A stretch of 64,000 bases of DNA from Vibrio hangzhouensis. Lineage in GTDB: Bacteria; Pseudomonadota; Gammaproteobacteria; Enterobacterales; Vibrionaceae. Shown piece after piece: positions 43,924-53,018 of this stretch. Made by a program: the position numbers and the translations under genes. The DNA lies in NCBI RefSeq assembly GCF_900107935.1, contig NZ_FNVG01000001.1, positions 248,001 through 312,000 of the forward strand. Direction: 5' to 3'. The notes beneath the pieces are model-generated. The model did not search any database and was not told the origin of the DNA. It worked only from the letters and a program-made list of their open reading frames with translations. Positions within the stretch are counted from its first letter, which is position 1. Each line of letters begins with the position of its first letter.

Positions 43924-44934
43924 ATGAAACGCTTAACCAGGACGTTATTGTTCTCGTCTTTACTTGCTACATCAAGTCTACAAACAGCTTCTGCTAACGA
44001 GTGTGGTACGGTCACTATCGCCGACATGAACTGGAATTCAGCCACACTTATCGCCAACATCGATAAATTCATTCTAGAACACGGTTTCGACTGTGATGCC
44101 GAATTAGTGCCGGGGGATACTATGCCTACTGGAGCATCGATGATCTCCAAAGGGCAACCTGACATCGCACCTGAGTTCTGGAGTAACTCTATGCGTGAAG
44201 CACTTGATAAGGGTGTAAAGGAAGGTCAGATTCAATACGCAGGAACCACACTTACCGATGGTGGTGAAGAAGGATTCTGGGTTCCTGAATATCTGGTCAA
44301 ACAAGACCCAACTCTGGCAACAATCGAAGGTGTAATTGCTAAAGCTAAGAAGTTCACCCACCCGGAAGACCCTAGCAAATCTGCTTTCTATACTTGTCCA
44401 GCAGGTTGGAACTGTCAGATCTCAGCGGGCAACCTATTCAACGCACTAGATTTGGAAAAATCTGGTTTTGAATTAGTCGATCCAGGTTCTGGTGCTGGTC
44501 TCTCTGGTTCTATTGCTAAAGCGTACGAGCGCGAAGAAGCATGGTTTGGCTACTACTGGGCGCCGACTGCAGTACTTGGCAAGTACAAAATGGTGAAAGT
44601 TGACTTTGGTAGTGGCGTTAATGAGGCTATGTTCAAAGAGTGTATTACTCAAGAAACTTGTCTTGAACCGGAGCCAACCATGTACCCACCTTCTGCGGTA
44701 GAGACAGTAGTAACCGATAGCTTTGCAAAGAAATCTCCAGAAGCCATGGCCTATTTCAACAAGCGTGAATTCACGAATGCTCAAATGAATAGTCTGCTGG
44801 CTTGGATGGAAGACGAACAGGCGGATGGTGAATACGCAGTTGAGTACTTTATGAAGGAATATAAAGATACATGGTCAACGTGGTTATCACCAGACGTAGC
44901 AGCAAAAGTGCAAAAAGCGGTCGAAGACCTGTAA
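43924..44934 (+). CDS. Glycine betaine/choline-type ABC transporter, substrate-binding protein
   Basis: A 336-residue periplasmic protein with a signal peptide (LLFSSLLATSSLQTASA). The OpuAC-type binding domain has VTIADMNWNSATLIANI, GDTMPTGASMISKGQPDIAP and EFWSNSM, then EEAWFGYYWAPTAVLGKY; aromatic residues here form the cage for quaternary amines. It precedes the permease and ATPase genes, separated by a terminator-like hairpin. The substrate could be betaine, proline betaine, choline or another compatible solute. Confidence 0.88.
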   Translation: MKRLTRTLLFSSLLATSSLQTASANECGTVTIADMNWNSATLIANIDKFILEHGFDCDAELVPGDTMPTGASMISKGQPDIAPEFWSNSMREALDKGVKEGQIQYAGTTLTDGGEEGFWVPEYLVKQDPTLATIEGVIAKAKKFTHPEDPSKSAFYTCPAGWNCQISAGNLFNALDLEKSGFELVDPGSGAGLSGSIAKAYEREEAWFGYYWAPTAVLGKYKMVKVDFGSGVNEAMFKECITQETCLEPEPTMYPPSAVETVVTDSFAKKSPEAMAYFNKREFTNAQMNSLLAWMEDEQADGEYAVEYFMKEYKDTWSTWLSPDVAAKVQKAVEDL

Positions 44935-45094
44935 TGTATCCACTCATTATTACGTAACAAACAATAAACGTTGTTAACAACGAACAGTAACATACACGCA
45001 CTGGTTCAAACTCCCCATGGATTTGGGGTGAGCTAGCGTCAAAGATTGACCCATTCAAAGCCATGATGGCTGCGCTTTGGAATCAATCACACTA

Positions 45095-45124
45095 AAAGAA
45101 GATCCCTGACAGGGGATCTTCTTT
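45095..45124 (+). terminator. Intercistronic hairpin between the binding-protein and permease genes
   Basis: A perfect 12-bp stem AAAGAAGATCCC / GGGATCTTCTTT with TGACAG loop. It may cause partial termination or protect the upstream mRNA, giving more binding protein than permease, a common arrangement in ABC operons. Confidence 0.75.
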
Positions 45125-45152
45125 AATGGCAGAAGTAATCAAGGAGTAACAG

Positions 45153-46046
45153 ATGTCTAATGCCAGTTGGTTGAGTGAAATACCTCAGCTCGATCGAAAA
45201 CAACTACTCGATATTCGAAAAACGCTCGATGGTGCTTACCGCGACTTTTCTCGCGAATATGGCGATGCAATCGAATCTATCTTTGACCCTCTCTTAAGCT
45301 TTCTTATCTGGTTCGAAAAACTTCTTCTCTCTAGCCCCTGGTGGTTGATCCTCGGTATCTTAGTCGGACTCGCCTACCTGGCAAGCCGTTCATGGAAGCT
45401 CAGTGCGTCTGTTGGCGTGGCGTTTTTCTTAATCGGTTTCTTTGGTATGTGGGATAATACCATGCGAACCATGAGTATTATTCTCGTCTCAACCTTTGTC
45501 GCCATAGCGCTTGGGATACCCACCGGTATCATCATGGCCCAATCCAAAAAAGCGCGGGCAGTTATCACTCCAATCCTTGATATTATGCAAACCATGCCAG
45601 CGTTCGTCTACTTGATACCCGTTGTTATGCTGCTCGGAATTGGTAAGATCCCGGGAGTCATTGCAGTGGTTATCTATGCGATCCCTCCCGTCATTCGTTT
45701 GACCGATCTTGGTATTCGACTGGTTGACAAAGAAGTCTTAGAAGCAGCGACGGCCTACGGTGCAAGTCCAACTCAACGATTATTTGGTGTACAAGTCCCT
45801 CTGGCTATGCCCAATATCATGGCAGGCATCAACCAAACCATCATGATGGCACTAGCTATGGTGGTGATTGCCTCAATGATTGGCGTAAAAGGATTAGGTC
45901 AACCGGTACTGAAGTCGATTACCAACCAATATTTCACTCTTGGATTACTGAATGGTTTAGCGATTGTGGCTTTAGCCATCATTTTCGACCGCGTATCACA
46001 AAGTTATGCGAAAAGAACGCAAGCACATTTAGGAGGGCGAGAATAA
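45153..46046 (+). CDS. proW: ProW-type ABC permease for glycine betaine/choline
   Basis: A 297-residue permease. After a soluble N-terminus it has membrane segments (WWLILGILVGLAYLASRSW, VGVAFFLIGFFGMWDNTM) and the binding-protein-dependent transport loop EAATAYGASPTQRLFGVQVP followed by LAMPNIMAGINQTIMMALAM. It forms the channel with the ATPase next door. AAGGAG precedes the ATG. Its stop overlaps the start of the ATPase by one base. Confidence 0.9.
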   Translation: MSNASWLSEIPQLDRKQLLDIRKTLDGAYRDFSREYGDAIESIFDPLLSFLIWFEKLLLSSPWWLILGILVGLAYLASRSWKLSASVGVAFFLIGFFGMWDNTMRTMSIILVSTFVAIALGIPTGIIMAQSKKARAVITPILDIMQTMPAFVYLIPVVMLLGIGKIPGVIAVVIYAIPPVIRLTDLGIRLVDKEVLEAATAYGASPTQRLFGVQVPLAMPNIMAGINQTIMMALAMVVIASMIGVKGLGQPVLKSITNQYFTLGLLNGLAIVALAIIFDRVSQSYAKRTQAHLGGRE

Positions 46047-47296
46047 TGGCTAAACCTACACCTATTATACAGATAAAAAACTTGTATAAGATTTTTGGAC
46101 CCAAGGACAAAGCCTATCTACAAGCCGTCAAAGATGGTGAAACCAAAGACGAATTACTGGCTCGTACCGGTCACACACTCGGGCTTCAAGACATCAATCT
46201 CGACGTCTATCCTGGTGAAATATTCGTTGTTATGGGGTTATCTGGTTCCGGAAAATCCACACTTATTCGTCACTTCAACCGCCTGATTGACCCCTCTGAA
46301 GGTGAGATCATTGTTGATGGCTCAGATGTCATGAAACTTTCAGACAAAGAACTGAGAGATTTCCGCCGTCATAAAATGTCGATGGTATTCCAACGCTTCG
46401 GTTTGCTTCCTCACAAAACGGTTATCGATAACGTTGCTTATGGATTGCAAATTCAGGGTTTAAGCAAGGCCGACCGTTTTGCTAAGGCTAAGGAATGGAT
46501 TAAGACCGTTGGCCTGGAAGGCTACGAAGAACAGTACCCAAGCCAATTATCAGGTGGTCAACAACAGCGCGTAGGTTTAGCCCGAGCTCTGTGTACCGAT
46601 GCCGATATTTTATTGATGGATGAAGCATTTTCCGCACTCGACCCGTTGATTCGAAGCGAAATGCAGGATCAACTCATCGAGCTTCAAGAAAAGTTGCATA
46701 AGACTATCATCTTCATTACTCATGACTTAGATGAAGCACTAAGGCTAGGAGATCGTATTGCCATTCTTCGAGATGGTGTTGTAGTTCAACAGGATATCCC
46801 CGTAGATATTCTGCTAAACCCGGCTGATGATTATGTCGAAGCATTCGTAAAAGACGTAAACCGAGCGCGTGCTCTGACCGTCGAAACGGTAATGCAGCCA
46901 CCCGTTTCTCGTATAACAGCGGAAACACTGGGTGAAGCACTGACTCAAATGCGCCGTTCTTCTCATGATTATGGTTATGTTGTTAACGACGATGGGTATC
47001 AGGGCGTGATTACACAAGAAGCGCTTGAGCAGGTTGAACGCTCTGATTATCACAAAGAAATCCCAGAAGAAATGCTCGATGATGTACCAGCAGTGAAAAG
47101 TGATGCCTTATTGGAGGAAGTCATCCCGGAAACCCTAGACAGCGATCACCCCCTTCCCGTTGTAGACGAAAAGGGAGACCTGCAGGGCCACCTTTCGAAG
47201 TCCACGCTAGCAGATGTATTGAGTGACAACTCACCCCACGGTGAAAGCCACTCTTCTGAGGAGGACAATCGCGAGCCAAAAAAGGGAGCAGCCTAG
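46046..47296 (+). CDS. proV: ProV-type ABC ATPase for glycine betaine/choline
   Basis: A 416-residue ATPase. Walker A is GLSGSGKSTLIRHFNRLI, the Q-loop FQRFGLLPHKTV, the signature QLSGGQQQRVGLARAL and Walker B DILLMDEAFSALDPL. The C-terminal part has CBS-like features (GYVVNDDGYQGVITQEALEQ, PLPVVDEKGDLQGHLSKSTL) that sense ionic strength in related importers. It is coupled to the permease gene through a TAATG overlap. Confidence 0.92.
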   Translation: MAKPTPIIQIKNLYKIFGPKDKAYLQAVKDGETKDELLARTGHTLGLQDINLDVYPGEIFVVMGLSGSGKSTLIRHFNRLIDPSEGEIIVDGSDVMKLSDKELRDFRRHKMSMVFQRFGLLPHKTVIDNVAYGLQIQGLSKADRFAKAKEWIKTVGLEGYEEQYPSQLSGGQQQRVGLARALCTDADILLMDEAFSALDPLIRSEMQDQLIELQEKLHKTIIFITHDLDEALRLGDRIAILRDGVVVQQDIPVDILLNPADDYVEAFVKDVNRARALTVETVMQPPVSRITAETLGEALTQMRRSSHDYGYVVNDDGYQGVITQEALEQVERSDYHKEIPEEMLDDVPAVKSDALLEEVIPETLDSDHPLPVVDEKGDLQGHLSKSTLADVLSDNSPHGESHSSEEDNREPKKGAA

Positions 47297-47297
47297 A

Positions 47298-47675
47298 CTA
47301 GTGAATGGCGCAAACCCAATGTTTGCGCCATTCCGGTGCTGGATACTCATCTGGCCAATACTCTACTTGCTTTGCAATTAAGCCATCGACAACGGTATGG
47401 AACGTGACCGCTTTGGCTTTTACTTCTCCGTCAGTAATGTCTACCTCAGTCACCACGGTGTCACCTTCGGCAACAATCGACACGACGTCAAACTGCCAGG
47501 GCCCGTTTGCAGGATACTGCGTATTCACCGCAGCAAAATTCTCTCTCCCGACAATTTTTTCATTGGATTGTGGCCAGATAACTTCGGCGTTTTCCGCCAA
47601 ACACTTACTGGCTTCGCAAAAATCGTTCTTTGCCATCGTCTTCCAGTAGTTGATGACCGTTTCCTTAGCGTTCAT
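47298..47675 (-). CDS. SnoaL-like / NTF2-fold small protein
   Basis: A 125-residue protein with the NTF2-like pattern: an N-terminal helix (ETVINYWKTMAKNDFCEA), then ENAEVIWPQSNEKIVGRENF and repeated strands with VVSIVAEGDTVVTEVDI and HTVVDGLIAKQVEYWPDE. Such proteins bind or isomerise small molecules; the ligand is unknown. GGAG is 5 bases before the ATG at 47675; a longer frame to 47780 lacks support. It is convergent with proV with only one base between stop codons. Confidence 0.78.
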   Translation of the reverse strand: MNAKETVINYWKTMAKNDFCEASKCLAENAEVIWPQSNEKIVGRENFAAVNTQYPANGPWQFDVVSIVAEGDTVVTEVDITDGEVKAKAVTFHTVVDGLIAKQVEYWPDEYPAPEWRKHWVCAIH

Positions 47676-47801
47676 AGACTCTCCATTTGCTTTATCTACC
47701 CCTAAAGTACTAAACATGGAACGAATAATGCAACGTTGGTCACAGATGTTATGCAACAATTGTAAAGATATGCGATTCATGACGCATTCAAGGAGAGAGA
47801 T

Positions 47802-48419
47802 ATGATGTTGGAATCCTTTGTAGACTCAATAGAGAAGCACACTGAGCTCAAAAATATTAACGTCCGCTCTGTTTTCGGTGGCAAAGGCGTGCTATCAGAC
47901 GGTGTAATGTTTGCACTAATTAAGGGCAACAAGCTCTATCTTAGAGCATCCAATGATAAGCTAAAGCAGGAGTTTATGAAGCAAGCCTGCACTCCTTATG
48001 AGTTCAACTGGCGCTCTCCATCACGCAACTACCCAAGCATTTCAAGCTACTATACCGTGCCAGATTGTATTGCGCACTGTGATAAACAGGTTGCCCTTCT
48101 TTGTGAAGAAGTATGGACGGCTGGTCGAGTCGAGAAAATTCGTAAAGAAACGCCAACCCGTATCAAAGATCTTCCTAACATGCAGTACAAAACGGAAAGA
48201 ATGCTACGCAAAGCCGGTATAAACTCCATCGACGAACTTCGAGAGCAAGGCCCAGTCAATGCTTACAAAGCGGTGTGCGTAAGTCAGGAAAGACATCCTG
48301 GTGTAAATCTGCTGTTTTGCCTTGCCGGTGCACTGGAAGGCATTCACTGGAGTATCATTCCTGACACCATGCGTCAGTCACTTTCTCATGAAGCGGGTGC
48401 CGATTTCATCACTCACTGA
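47802..48419 (+). CDS. TfoX/Sxy-family regulator
   Basis: A 205-residue protein with both domains of the TfoX family: the N-terminal one has VRSVFGGKGVLSDGVMFALI and GNKLYLRAS, the C-terminal one has DLPNMQYKTERMLRKAGINS and NLLFCLAGALEGIHWSIIP. TfoX/Sxy proteins act with CRP to switch on competence and related genes. It may be the TfoX or TfoY paralogue; I cannot tell. No riboswitch-like leader of the c-di-GMP type is visible, as only 21 bp separate it from the frame on the other strand. Confidence 0.85.
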   Translation: MMLESFVDSIEKHTELKNINVRSVFGGKGVLSDGVMFALIKGNKLYLRASNDKLKQEFMKQACTPYEFNWRSPSRNYPSISSYYTVPDCIAHCDKQVALLCEEVWTAGRVEKIRKETPTRIKDLPNMQYKTERMLRKAGINSIDELREQGPVNAYKAVCVSQERHPGVNLLFCLAGALEGIHWSIIPDTMRQSLSHEAGADFITH

Positions 48420-48432
48420 ACGATCAAAAAAA

Positions 48433-48456
48433 GCCCTGCTACGAGCGTGGCAGGGC
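48433..48456. terminator. Hairpin after the TfoX gene
   Basis: About 11-bp stem beginning GCCCTGC and ending GCAGGGC. The T-run is on the minus strand side (AAAAAAA on plus before it), so it would stop transcripts coming from the right better than those of TfoX. Confidence 0.55.
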
Positions 48457-48666
48457 AAAACATCAATACAATGTCTATGTTGGATGCATGTGTTTAATTG
48501 AAAGTGGACAGAACAACTAATCACATGAGGTTATTTAATCATGCTCTGGTCAGTTTCTGTAGTAGATAACCTTATCAATAGATTGCAAACCCACTTCAAT
48601 TGGTGAGCAATTGTTTCAAAATATGGCTCACGCCTCCTTTCAGCTAGGCTCGCAAGGAATCCGGAT

Positions 48667-48790
48667 GTTTTACGTAAAGAGATTTATAAAATAACCCATT
48701 AAATTTGTGGGATTTTTTTTGTCTAGGTTATTTTAAAGTCTTAACTTTTTAGTTATAAAAGTTAAGTTACGGATAAAGTTTTACGTAAAG
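48667..48790 (+). promoter_or_regulatory. Leader of the oppA-like gene with twin TTTACGTAAA sites and hairpins
   Basis: GTTTTACGTAAAG occurs at 48667-48679 and 48778-48790, 111 bp apart; each contains the palindrome TTTACGTAAA, and the second includes the ribosome site. Between them lie a short hairpin followed by eight T (48694-48720) and a 10-bp inverted repeat CTTAACTTTT / AAAAGTTAAG (48740-48766). This suggests operator control plus early termination. The part 48460-48660 shows no gene. Confidence 0.55.
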
Positions 48791-48800
48791 GATGTACAAA

Positions 48801-50426
48801 ATGACCCCCAAAAAAATTCTCCCTCTGGCAATAGCTTCAGCATTCGCCTTCACTTCAACGGCAATTTTGGCAGCAAATGTACCCGATGGCACTGTACTTG
48901 CTCAAGAGCAACATTTGGTTCGTGGCAATGGTGCAGAACCAAGTACAATCGATCCAAGCTTTGTCAACTCAGGCATGCCTGGGGACATCATCGCAAATGA
49001 TATGTTTGAAGGTCTGATCATAGAAGACCTGAATGGTCGCATGATTCCCGGACAAGCCAAGTCGTGGGAAGTATCGAAAGACGGACTGACCGTGACATTT
49101 CGATTAAAAGAAGACCTCAAATGGTCAAACGGCTCTCCGCTGACTGCCCATGATTTTGTTTTTGCATGGCAGCGAGCCGTCGATCCATCAACGGGTAACA
49201 ACACTGGCCACTATTTCAAAACCGCCAACCTGGCTAACGCAGCAGGCATTCTCGCCGGAGATCTAAAACCATCTGAGCTTGGCGTCAAAGCCATCACCGA
49301 CACTGCCCTTGAAGTGACTCTCACTAAGCCAACCCCATACTTCCTGAGTTTGATGAGTGTAAAAACCTTCTTCCCTATTCCTAAGACCGTGGTGAAAAAA
49401 TTTGGTGACCAATGGACGAAACCAGAACATATTGCAACCAACGGTGCCTACACCCTGGTTAAGTGGGTACCTAATGAGTACGTAGAAGTAAAACGAAATC
49501 CGGCCTATTGGGACAATAAACATACGGTAATCGAAGGCGTCACCTATCTGGGGCTTTCGTCTCAAAATGCTGAACTGATCCGTTACCAGTCTGGCGAAAT
49601 TGATATGACCAACCGCATTCAGTTAGAACAATACCAACGTCTGATTAAAGAGGATCCTTCTCAGATTCAGGGATTGCCTTTGCTGGGCTCTTATATCTAC
49701 TCTTTCAACACTCAAAAGCCGCCATTTGACAACGTAAAAGTCAGACAAGCACTAACGATAGCCATTGACCGTAACATCTTGGTTGAGAAGATCACCGGTC
49801 AGGGTGAAGTTGCGGCTTACACTCCAGTGCCTTCTATCATACCAAGCTATAGTGCTCCTCAAATGGCCTACGCTGATAAAAACATGGAAGAGCGATTGGC
49901 CAACGCTAAACAGTTGTTGGAAGAAGCGGGGTTCAACCAGTCCAATCCTCTGGAGTTTACCGTGACTTACAATACCAGCGAAAACCACAAGAAAATTGCG
50001 CTAGCGTTAGCTTCTATGTGGAAGCCTCTTGGAGTGAAGGTCAATTTGCAGAATATGGAATGGAAGGCTTACGTATCTGCCAAATCTCTGGGTGATTATC
50101 AGGTAGCTCGCTCCTGGTCATTTGGTGACTATGCAGAACCTTCATCCGTCCTAGCTTCATACACGTGTAACCATACGGAAAACGAAAGCGGCTTTTGTGA
50201 TGCTAAATTTGATGAGCTGATGAAACGCGCCAGTGTCACGGCTGATAAAGCCAAACGGTATCAACTTTTTAATGAAGCCGAAACCATACTGGCAGAAGCC
50301 ACTCCTATCATTCCGCTTTATTATTACAAACATACCCGATTGGTTCGAAATACCCTAAAAGGTTTCCCAGTGAATAATCCAAAAGGTAATATTTACGCCA
50401 AAGATATGTATTTCATACAGCCTTAA
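48801..50426 (+). CDS. Oligopeptide ABC transporter binding protein (OppA-type)
   Basis: A 541-residue periplasmic binding protein with a signal peptide (ILPLAIASAFAFTSTAILA) and the cluster 5 signature RGNGAEPSTIDPSFVNSGMP, LKWSNGSPLTAHDFVFAWQR, and VRQALTIAIDRNILVEKITG. It binds peptides such as oligopeptides or murein tripeptide. The start at 48801 has AAGG 8 bases upstream. No permease or ATPase gene is next to it, so it is an orphan that borrows another system's membrane part. Confidence 0.9.
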   Translation: MTPKKILPLAIASAFAFTSTAILAANVPDGTVLAQEQHLVRGNGAEPSTIDPSFVNSGMPGDIIANDMFEGLIIEDLNGRMIPGQAKSWEVSKDGLTVTFRLKEDLKWSNGSPLTAHDFVFAWQRAVDPSTGNNTGHYFKTANLANAAGILAGDLKPSELGVKAITDTALEVTLTKPTPYFLSLMSVKTFFPIPKTVVKKFGDQWTKPEHIATNGAYTLVKWVPNEYVEVKRNPAYWDNKHTVIEGVTYLGLSSQNAELIRYQSGEIDMTNRIQLEQYQRLIKEDPSQIQGLPLLGSYIYSFNTQKPPFDNVKVRQALTIAIDRNILVEKITGQGEVAAYTPVPSIIPSYSAPQMAYADKNMEERLANAKQLLEEAGFNQSNPLEFTVTYNTSENHKKIALALASMWKPLGVKVNLQNMEWKAYVSAKSLGDYQVARSWSFGDYAEPSSVLASYTCNHTENESGFCDAKFDELMKRASVTADKAKRYQLFNEAETILAEATPIIPLYYYKHTRLVRNTLKGFPVNNPKGNIYAKDMYFIQP

Positions 50427-50436
50427 TTATGCTCTG

Positions 50437-50463
50437 CCCCAAGCCCAACGGTTTGGGGTTTTT
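50437..50463 (+). terminator. Terminator of the oppA-like gene
   Basis: Stem CCCCAA / TTGGGG with a 10-base loop and TTTTT, 11 bp after the stop. Confidence 0.85.
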
Positions 50464-50675
50464 ACTCTAATTAGTTGTATCTATTAAACTTATCCAAACA
50501 TCCACCACTCGAATGCAGCGTGGTTAACAATTGCACACCAATAATAAAACCCATTAGTAAGACCACCCAACTTCCTCTTTACTTAATGGTTATAAATTTC
50601 TCACTAGTGACCGTACTAATTCGACCCTATAAAATCCGCGCCCAAGCTGTTTTTTCCTTCCAATGAGAAACTAAA

Positions 50676-51182
50676 ATGAATCAAGTATTCAACTCCGCAC
50701 ATATCACAAAAACCTTAATGCTTACGATCTGGATCGTTACTGGTACAGTTATCCTTCAGAAACTGGGCATCCACGATAAGTGGCCAGCGTTTCTGGCACT
50801 GATCTTCTTCTTTGAAGCAAAATTCGATCTAAGTAAGCTTAAGAACATTTTCGCAGCTGGTGTTGTGGGTATTGCAATGGGAATGCTGATCCCTGCGACT
50901 CTGGGAGCCCTGGCGCCTGTAGTAGGTGGTGAAAATGCCTTCTATATCTACGTTGCTGGTGTGGTACTGGTGACCATCGGTATGGGTCCAATTGCGCACT
51001 TTGCCTTCAGCTACATTACGTTTGCCTATGTAGTGATGTGTATCCTTCACAAAGACCACGTGGTTGAGCACGGCTTCTCCTGGATGGCTGTAGCACTTTT
51101 GGGTGGTGCTATGTACATTGCTGGCGTTACTGCAATCGCTAAGTTCCTTGAAAAGCGAGCGCAAGTAGCACAACAAGCTTAA
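50676..51182 (+). CDS. Membrane protein of unknown function
   Basis: A 168-residue protein with about five membrane segments (LMLTIWIVTGTVILQKLG, WPAFLALIFFFEAKF, IFAAGVVGIAMGMLIPATLG, FYIYVAGVVLVTIGMGP, SWMAVALLGGAMYIAGVTA). The WPAFLA segment after helix 1 faintly recalls the DUF1097 group, but I am not sure. It stands alone, with a terminator behind it. Confidence 0.65.
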   Translation: MNQVFNSAHITKTLMLTIWIVTGTVILQKLGIHDKWPAFLALIFFFEAKFDLSKLKNIFAAGVVGIAMGMLIPATLGALAPVVGGENAFYIYVAGVVLVTIGMGPIAHFAFSYITFAYVVMCILHKDHVVEHGFSWMAVALLGGAMYIAGVTAIAKFLEKRAQVAQQA

Positions 51183-51191
51183 TGTGTTATT

Positions 51192-51219
51192 ACGGCTCTG
51201 TCTGGACCGGAGCCGTTTT
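51192..51219 (+). terminator. Terminator after the membrane protein gene
   Basis: 7-bp stem ACGGCTC / GAGCCGT followed by TTT, 10 bp after the stop. Confidence 0.8.
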
Positions 51220-51371
51220 AACCCCCACTATTACGCTCATGTAATAGTGATTTACCCGCATCCCAATATCAAAACGTCACAATTTATCTATAATCTGTCT
51301 GTGCCGGATACGAGCGGTTTCGTACTCCCACAATGTGGCTGTTTTGTATTATGTTTCAAACCCTTGTTTCT

Positions 51372-51704
51372 ATGCCTCCTACTCTGGCGCTTTCAATCGC
51401 TATTGTGGCAGAAGTAATCGCAACTTCATTTATCCCAAAAACAGAGCAATTCACAAGGCTCACGCCCAGTTTGGTCGTGGCTATTGGATACGGTATCGCT
51501 TTCTTTTTGCTGTCCGTAACCGTAAAAAGTATGCCTGTTGGGATTGTCTATGCGATATGGAGTGGTGCCGGCATTGTTCTGGTGGCAACAATCGGTTATT
51601 TCGTTTATGGGCAGAAGCTCGACCTACCCGCAGTCATTGGAATCGGGTTCATCATCTCCGGTGTTCTTATTGTCAATTTGTTATCGAAATCTATCGGCCA
51701 TTAA
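51372..51704 (+). CDS. SMR-family multidrug/quaternary-ammonium efflux pump (EmrE-like)
   Basis: A 110-residue four-helix protein. The essential membrane glutamate is residue 14 (ALSIAIVAEVIATSF), exactly as in EmrE, and the helix 3 motif GIVYAIWSGAGIVLVATIGY is present. It exchanges protons for cationic compounds as a homodimer. I chose the start at 51372 because it puts E14 in place; upstream in-frame ATGs exist at 51333 and 51351, and none has a clear ribosome site. Confidence 0.87.
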   Translation: MPPTLALSIAIVAEVIATSFIPKTEQFTRLTPSLVVAIGYGIAFFLLSVTVKSMPVGIVYAIWSGAGIVLVATIGYFVYGQKLDLPAVIGIGFIISGVLIVNLLSKSIGH

Positions 51705-51788
51705 TTGCGATAATTACGCTATATAAGTTGAATTTCATCGTAATTCCTTCACCATAGGCGCTATCTAATATGTTACTAAAGAAATTCA

Positions 51789-52958
51789 ATGAGATCATTG
51801 CCATGGAATGCCTGGTTGCTTGCTGCGGTTCAGCCATTTGTCCTCTCTGTAGGCGCTCTTAACGTCTTTTTGGGCGGCATAGTAGGAGCCAGTCTACACT
51901 CCGACCCTACCCTTGCAACTTTACCTGTCACAGCGCTAATTGTCGGCGTATCGCTGAATATTTTTCCTGCGGCCCGGATACAAAAAAAACTCGGCAGAAA
52001 ACGGGCTTTTGTCTTGGCTGCCATCGTTAGCAGCATAAGCGCCCTTTTCGCGGCCTGGAGCATTGAAACGAGCAGCTTCTGGGGATTCTGCGTCAGCACA
52101 TTTCTGTTAGGCACACAGTTGGCTTATGTTGGACAGTATCGTTTCGCTGCCATCGAAAGCTGTAAAAATCCTTCACAACATCCGAGTGTTATCAGCTTAG
52201 TGTTAGTGGGTGGTATAGCTGCTGCATGGGTGGGACCAGAACTGCTTAATATTGGTCAGACGATTACCATCTTTGTGTCTGAGTATGCCCGCGCTTACGC
52301 AGCACTAGGTGCTCTGGAGCTTATCGGCGCTGCTCTTCTTGCTTTAGCAATGAAACCTCTTGATATAAAAGAGAACCAATCTCAGGATGGTGACGCGAGA
52401 GACCTCCTCACGCTGTTTAAACAACCTCTGCTCTGGCTTGCTATAGGCTCGGGATTGACGGCTTATGCTGTAATGGCTTTTCTCATGACAGCAACCCCAC
52501 TTGCAATGTCGGGACACGGACATGATATTCAGAGCGCTAAATGGGTGATTCAGAGTCACGTCATGGCTATGTACCTACCCTCACTCATCACTCCTATGAT
52601 TATAAAGCGTGTCGGTATTTACAAACTCATCACCCTTGGTTGTGCGATCTTTCTTGCTTGTATTGCCATCGCATTGCTTGGCCACTCCGTTCATCACTAT
52701 TGGTGGGCATTAGTGGCGTTGGGTGTCGGCTGGAACTTCCTCTTTATTGGAGGGACGTCTTTATTACCTCAGACCTATAAACCAAGTGAGCGTTTCAAAG
52801 TTCAGGCTGTCAATGATTTTTCAATCACGGCTTTTCAGGCTTCAGGGTCACTTGGCGCGGGTATTGTCCTGTTCACTCAAGGCTGGACCTGGATGCTTGT
52901 CGCATCTTTGTTCCCAATAGCTCTACTGTTTTTACTCAATTTGGTGATAAAAAAATAA
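51789..52958 (+). CDS. MFS transporter
   Basis: A 389-residue protein with about twelve membrane segments. The loop 2-3 motif is reduced to QKKLGRKRAFVLAAIVSSIS, and the later segments include LLWLAIGSGLTAYAVMAFLM and FKVQAVNDFSITAFQASGSL. The substrate cannot be inferred. It follows the SMR gene by 84 bp on the same strand. Confidence 0.82.
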   Translation: MRSLPWNAWLLAAVQPFVLSVGALNVFLGGIVGASLHSDPTLATLPVTALIVGVSLNIFPAARIQKKLGRKRAFVLAAIVSSISALFAAWSIETSSFWGFCVSTFLLGTQLAYVGQYRFAAIESCKNPSQHPSVISLVLVGGIAAAWVGPELLNIGQTITIFVSEYARAYAALGALELIGAALLALAMKPLDIKENQSQDGDARDLLTLFKQPLLWLAIGSGLTAYAVMAFLMTATPLAMSGHGHDIQSAKWVIQSHVMAMYLPSLITPMIIKRVGIYKLITLGCAIFLACIAIALLGHSVHHYWWALVALGVGWNFLFIGGTSLLPQTYKPSERFKVQAVNDFSITAFQASGSLGAGIVLFTQGWTWMLVASLFPIALLFLLNLVIKK

Positions 52959-52980
52959 CGCTGTGGTGGTCAAACAGCAG

Positions 52981-53009
52981 AAAAAAAGCGAGGGCAATCG
53001 CCCTCGCTT
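52981..53009 (-). terminator. Terminator of the secreted-protein gene at 53019
   Basis: 10-bp stem AAGCGAGGGC / GCCCTCGCTT with AATC loop; on the minus strand seven T end it. Confidence 0.9.
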
Positions 53010-53018
53010 GGTTGTCGA

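Noticed and set aside
45010..45092. Remnant reading SPWIWGELASKIDPFKAMM in the gap before proW
   Set aside because: No start codon or ribosome site, and I cannot match it to a known protein; treated as noncoding.
47702..47801. c-di-GMP riboswitch upstream of the TfoX-like gene
   Set aside because: Some vibrio tfoY genes have one, but here the upstream space is short and shows no matching conserved bases.
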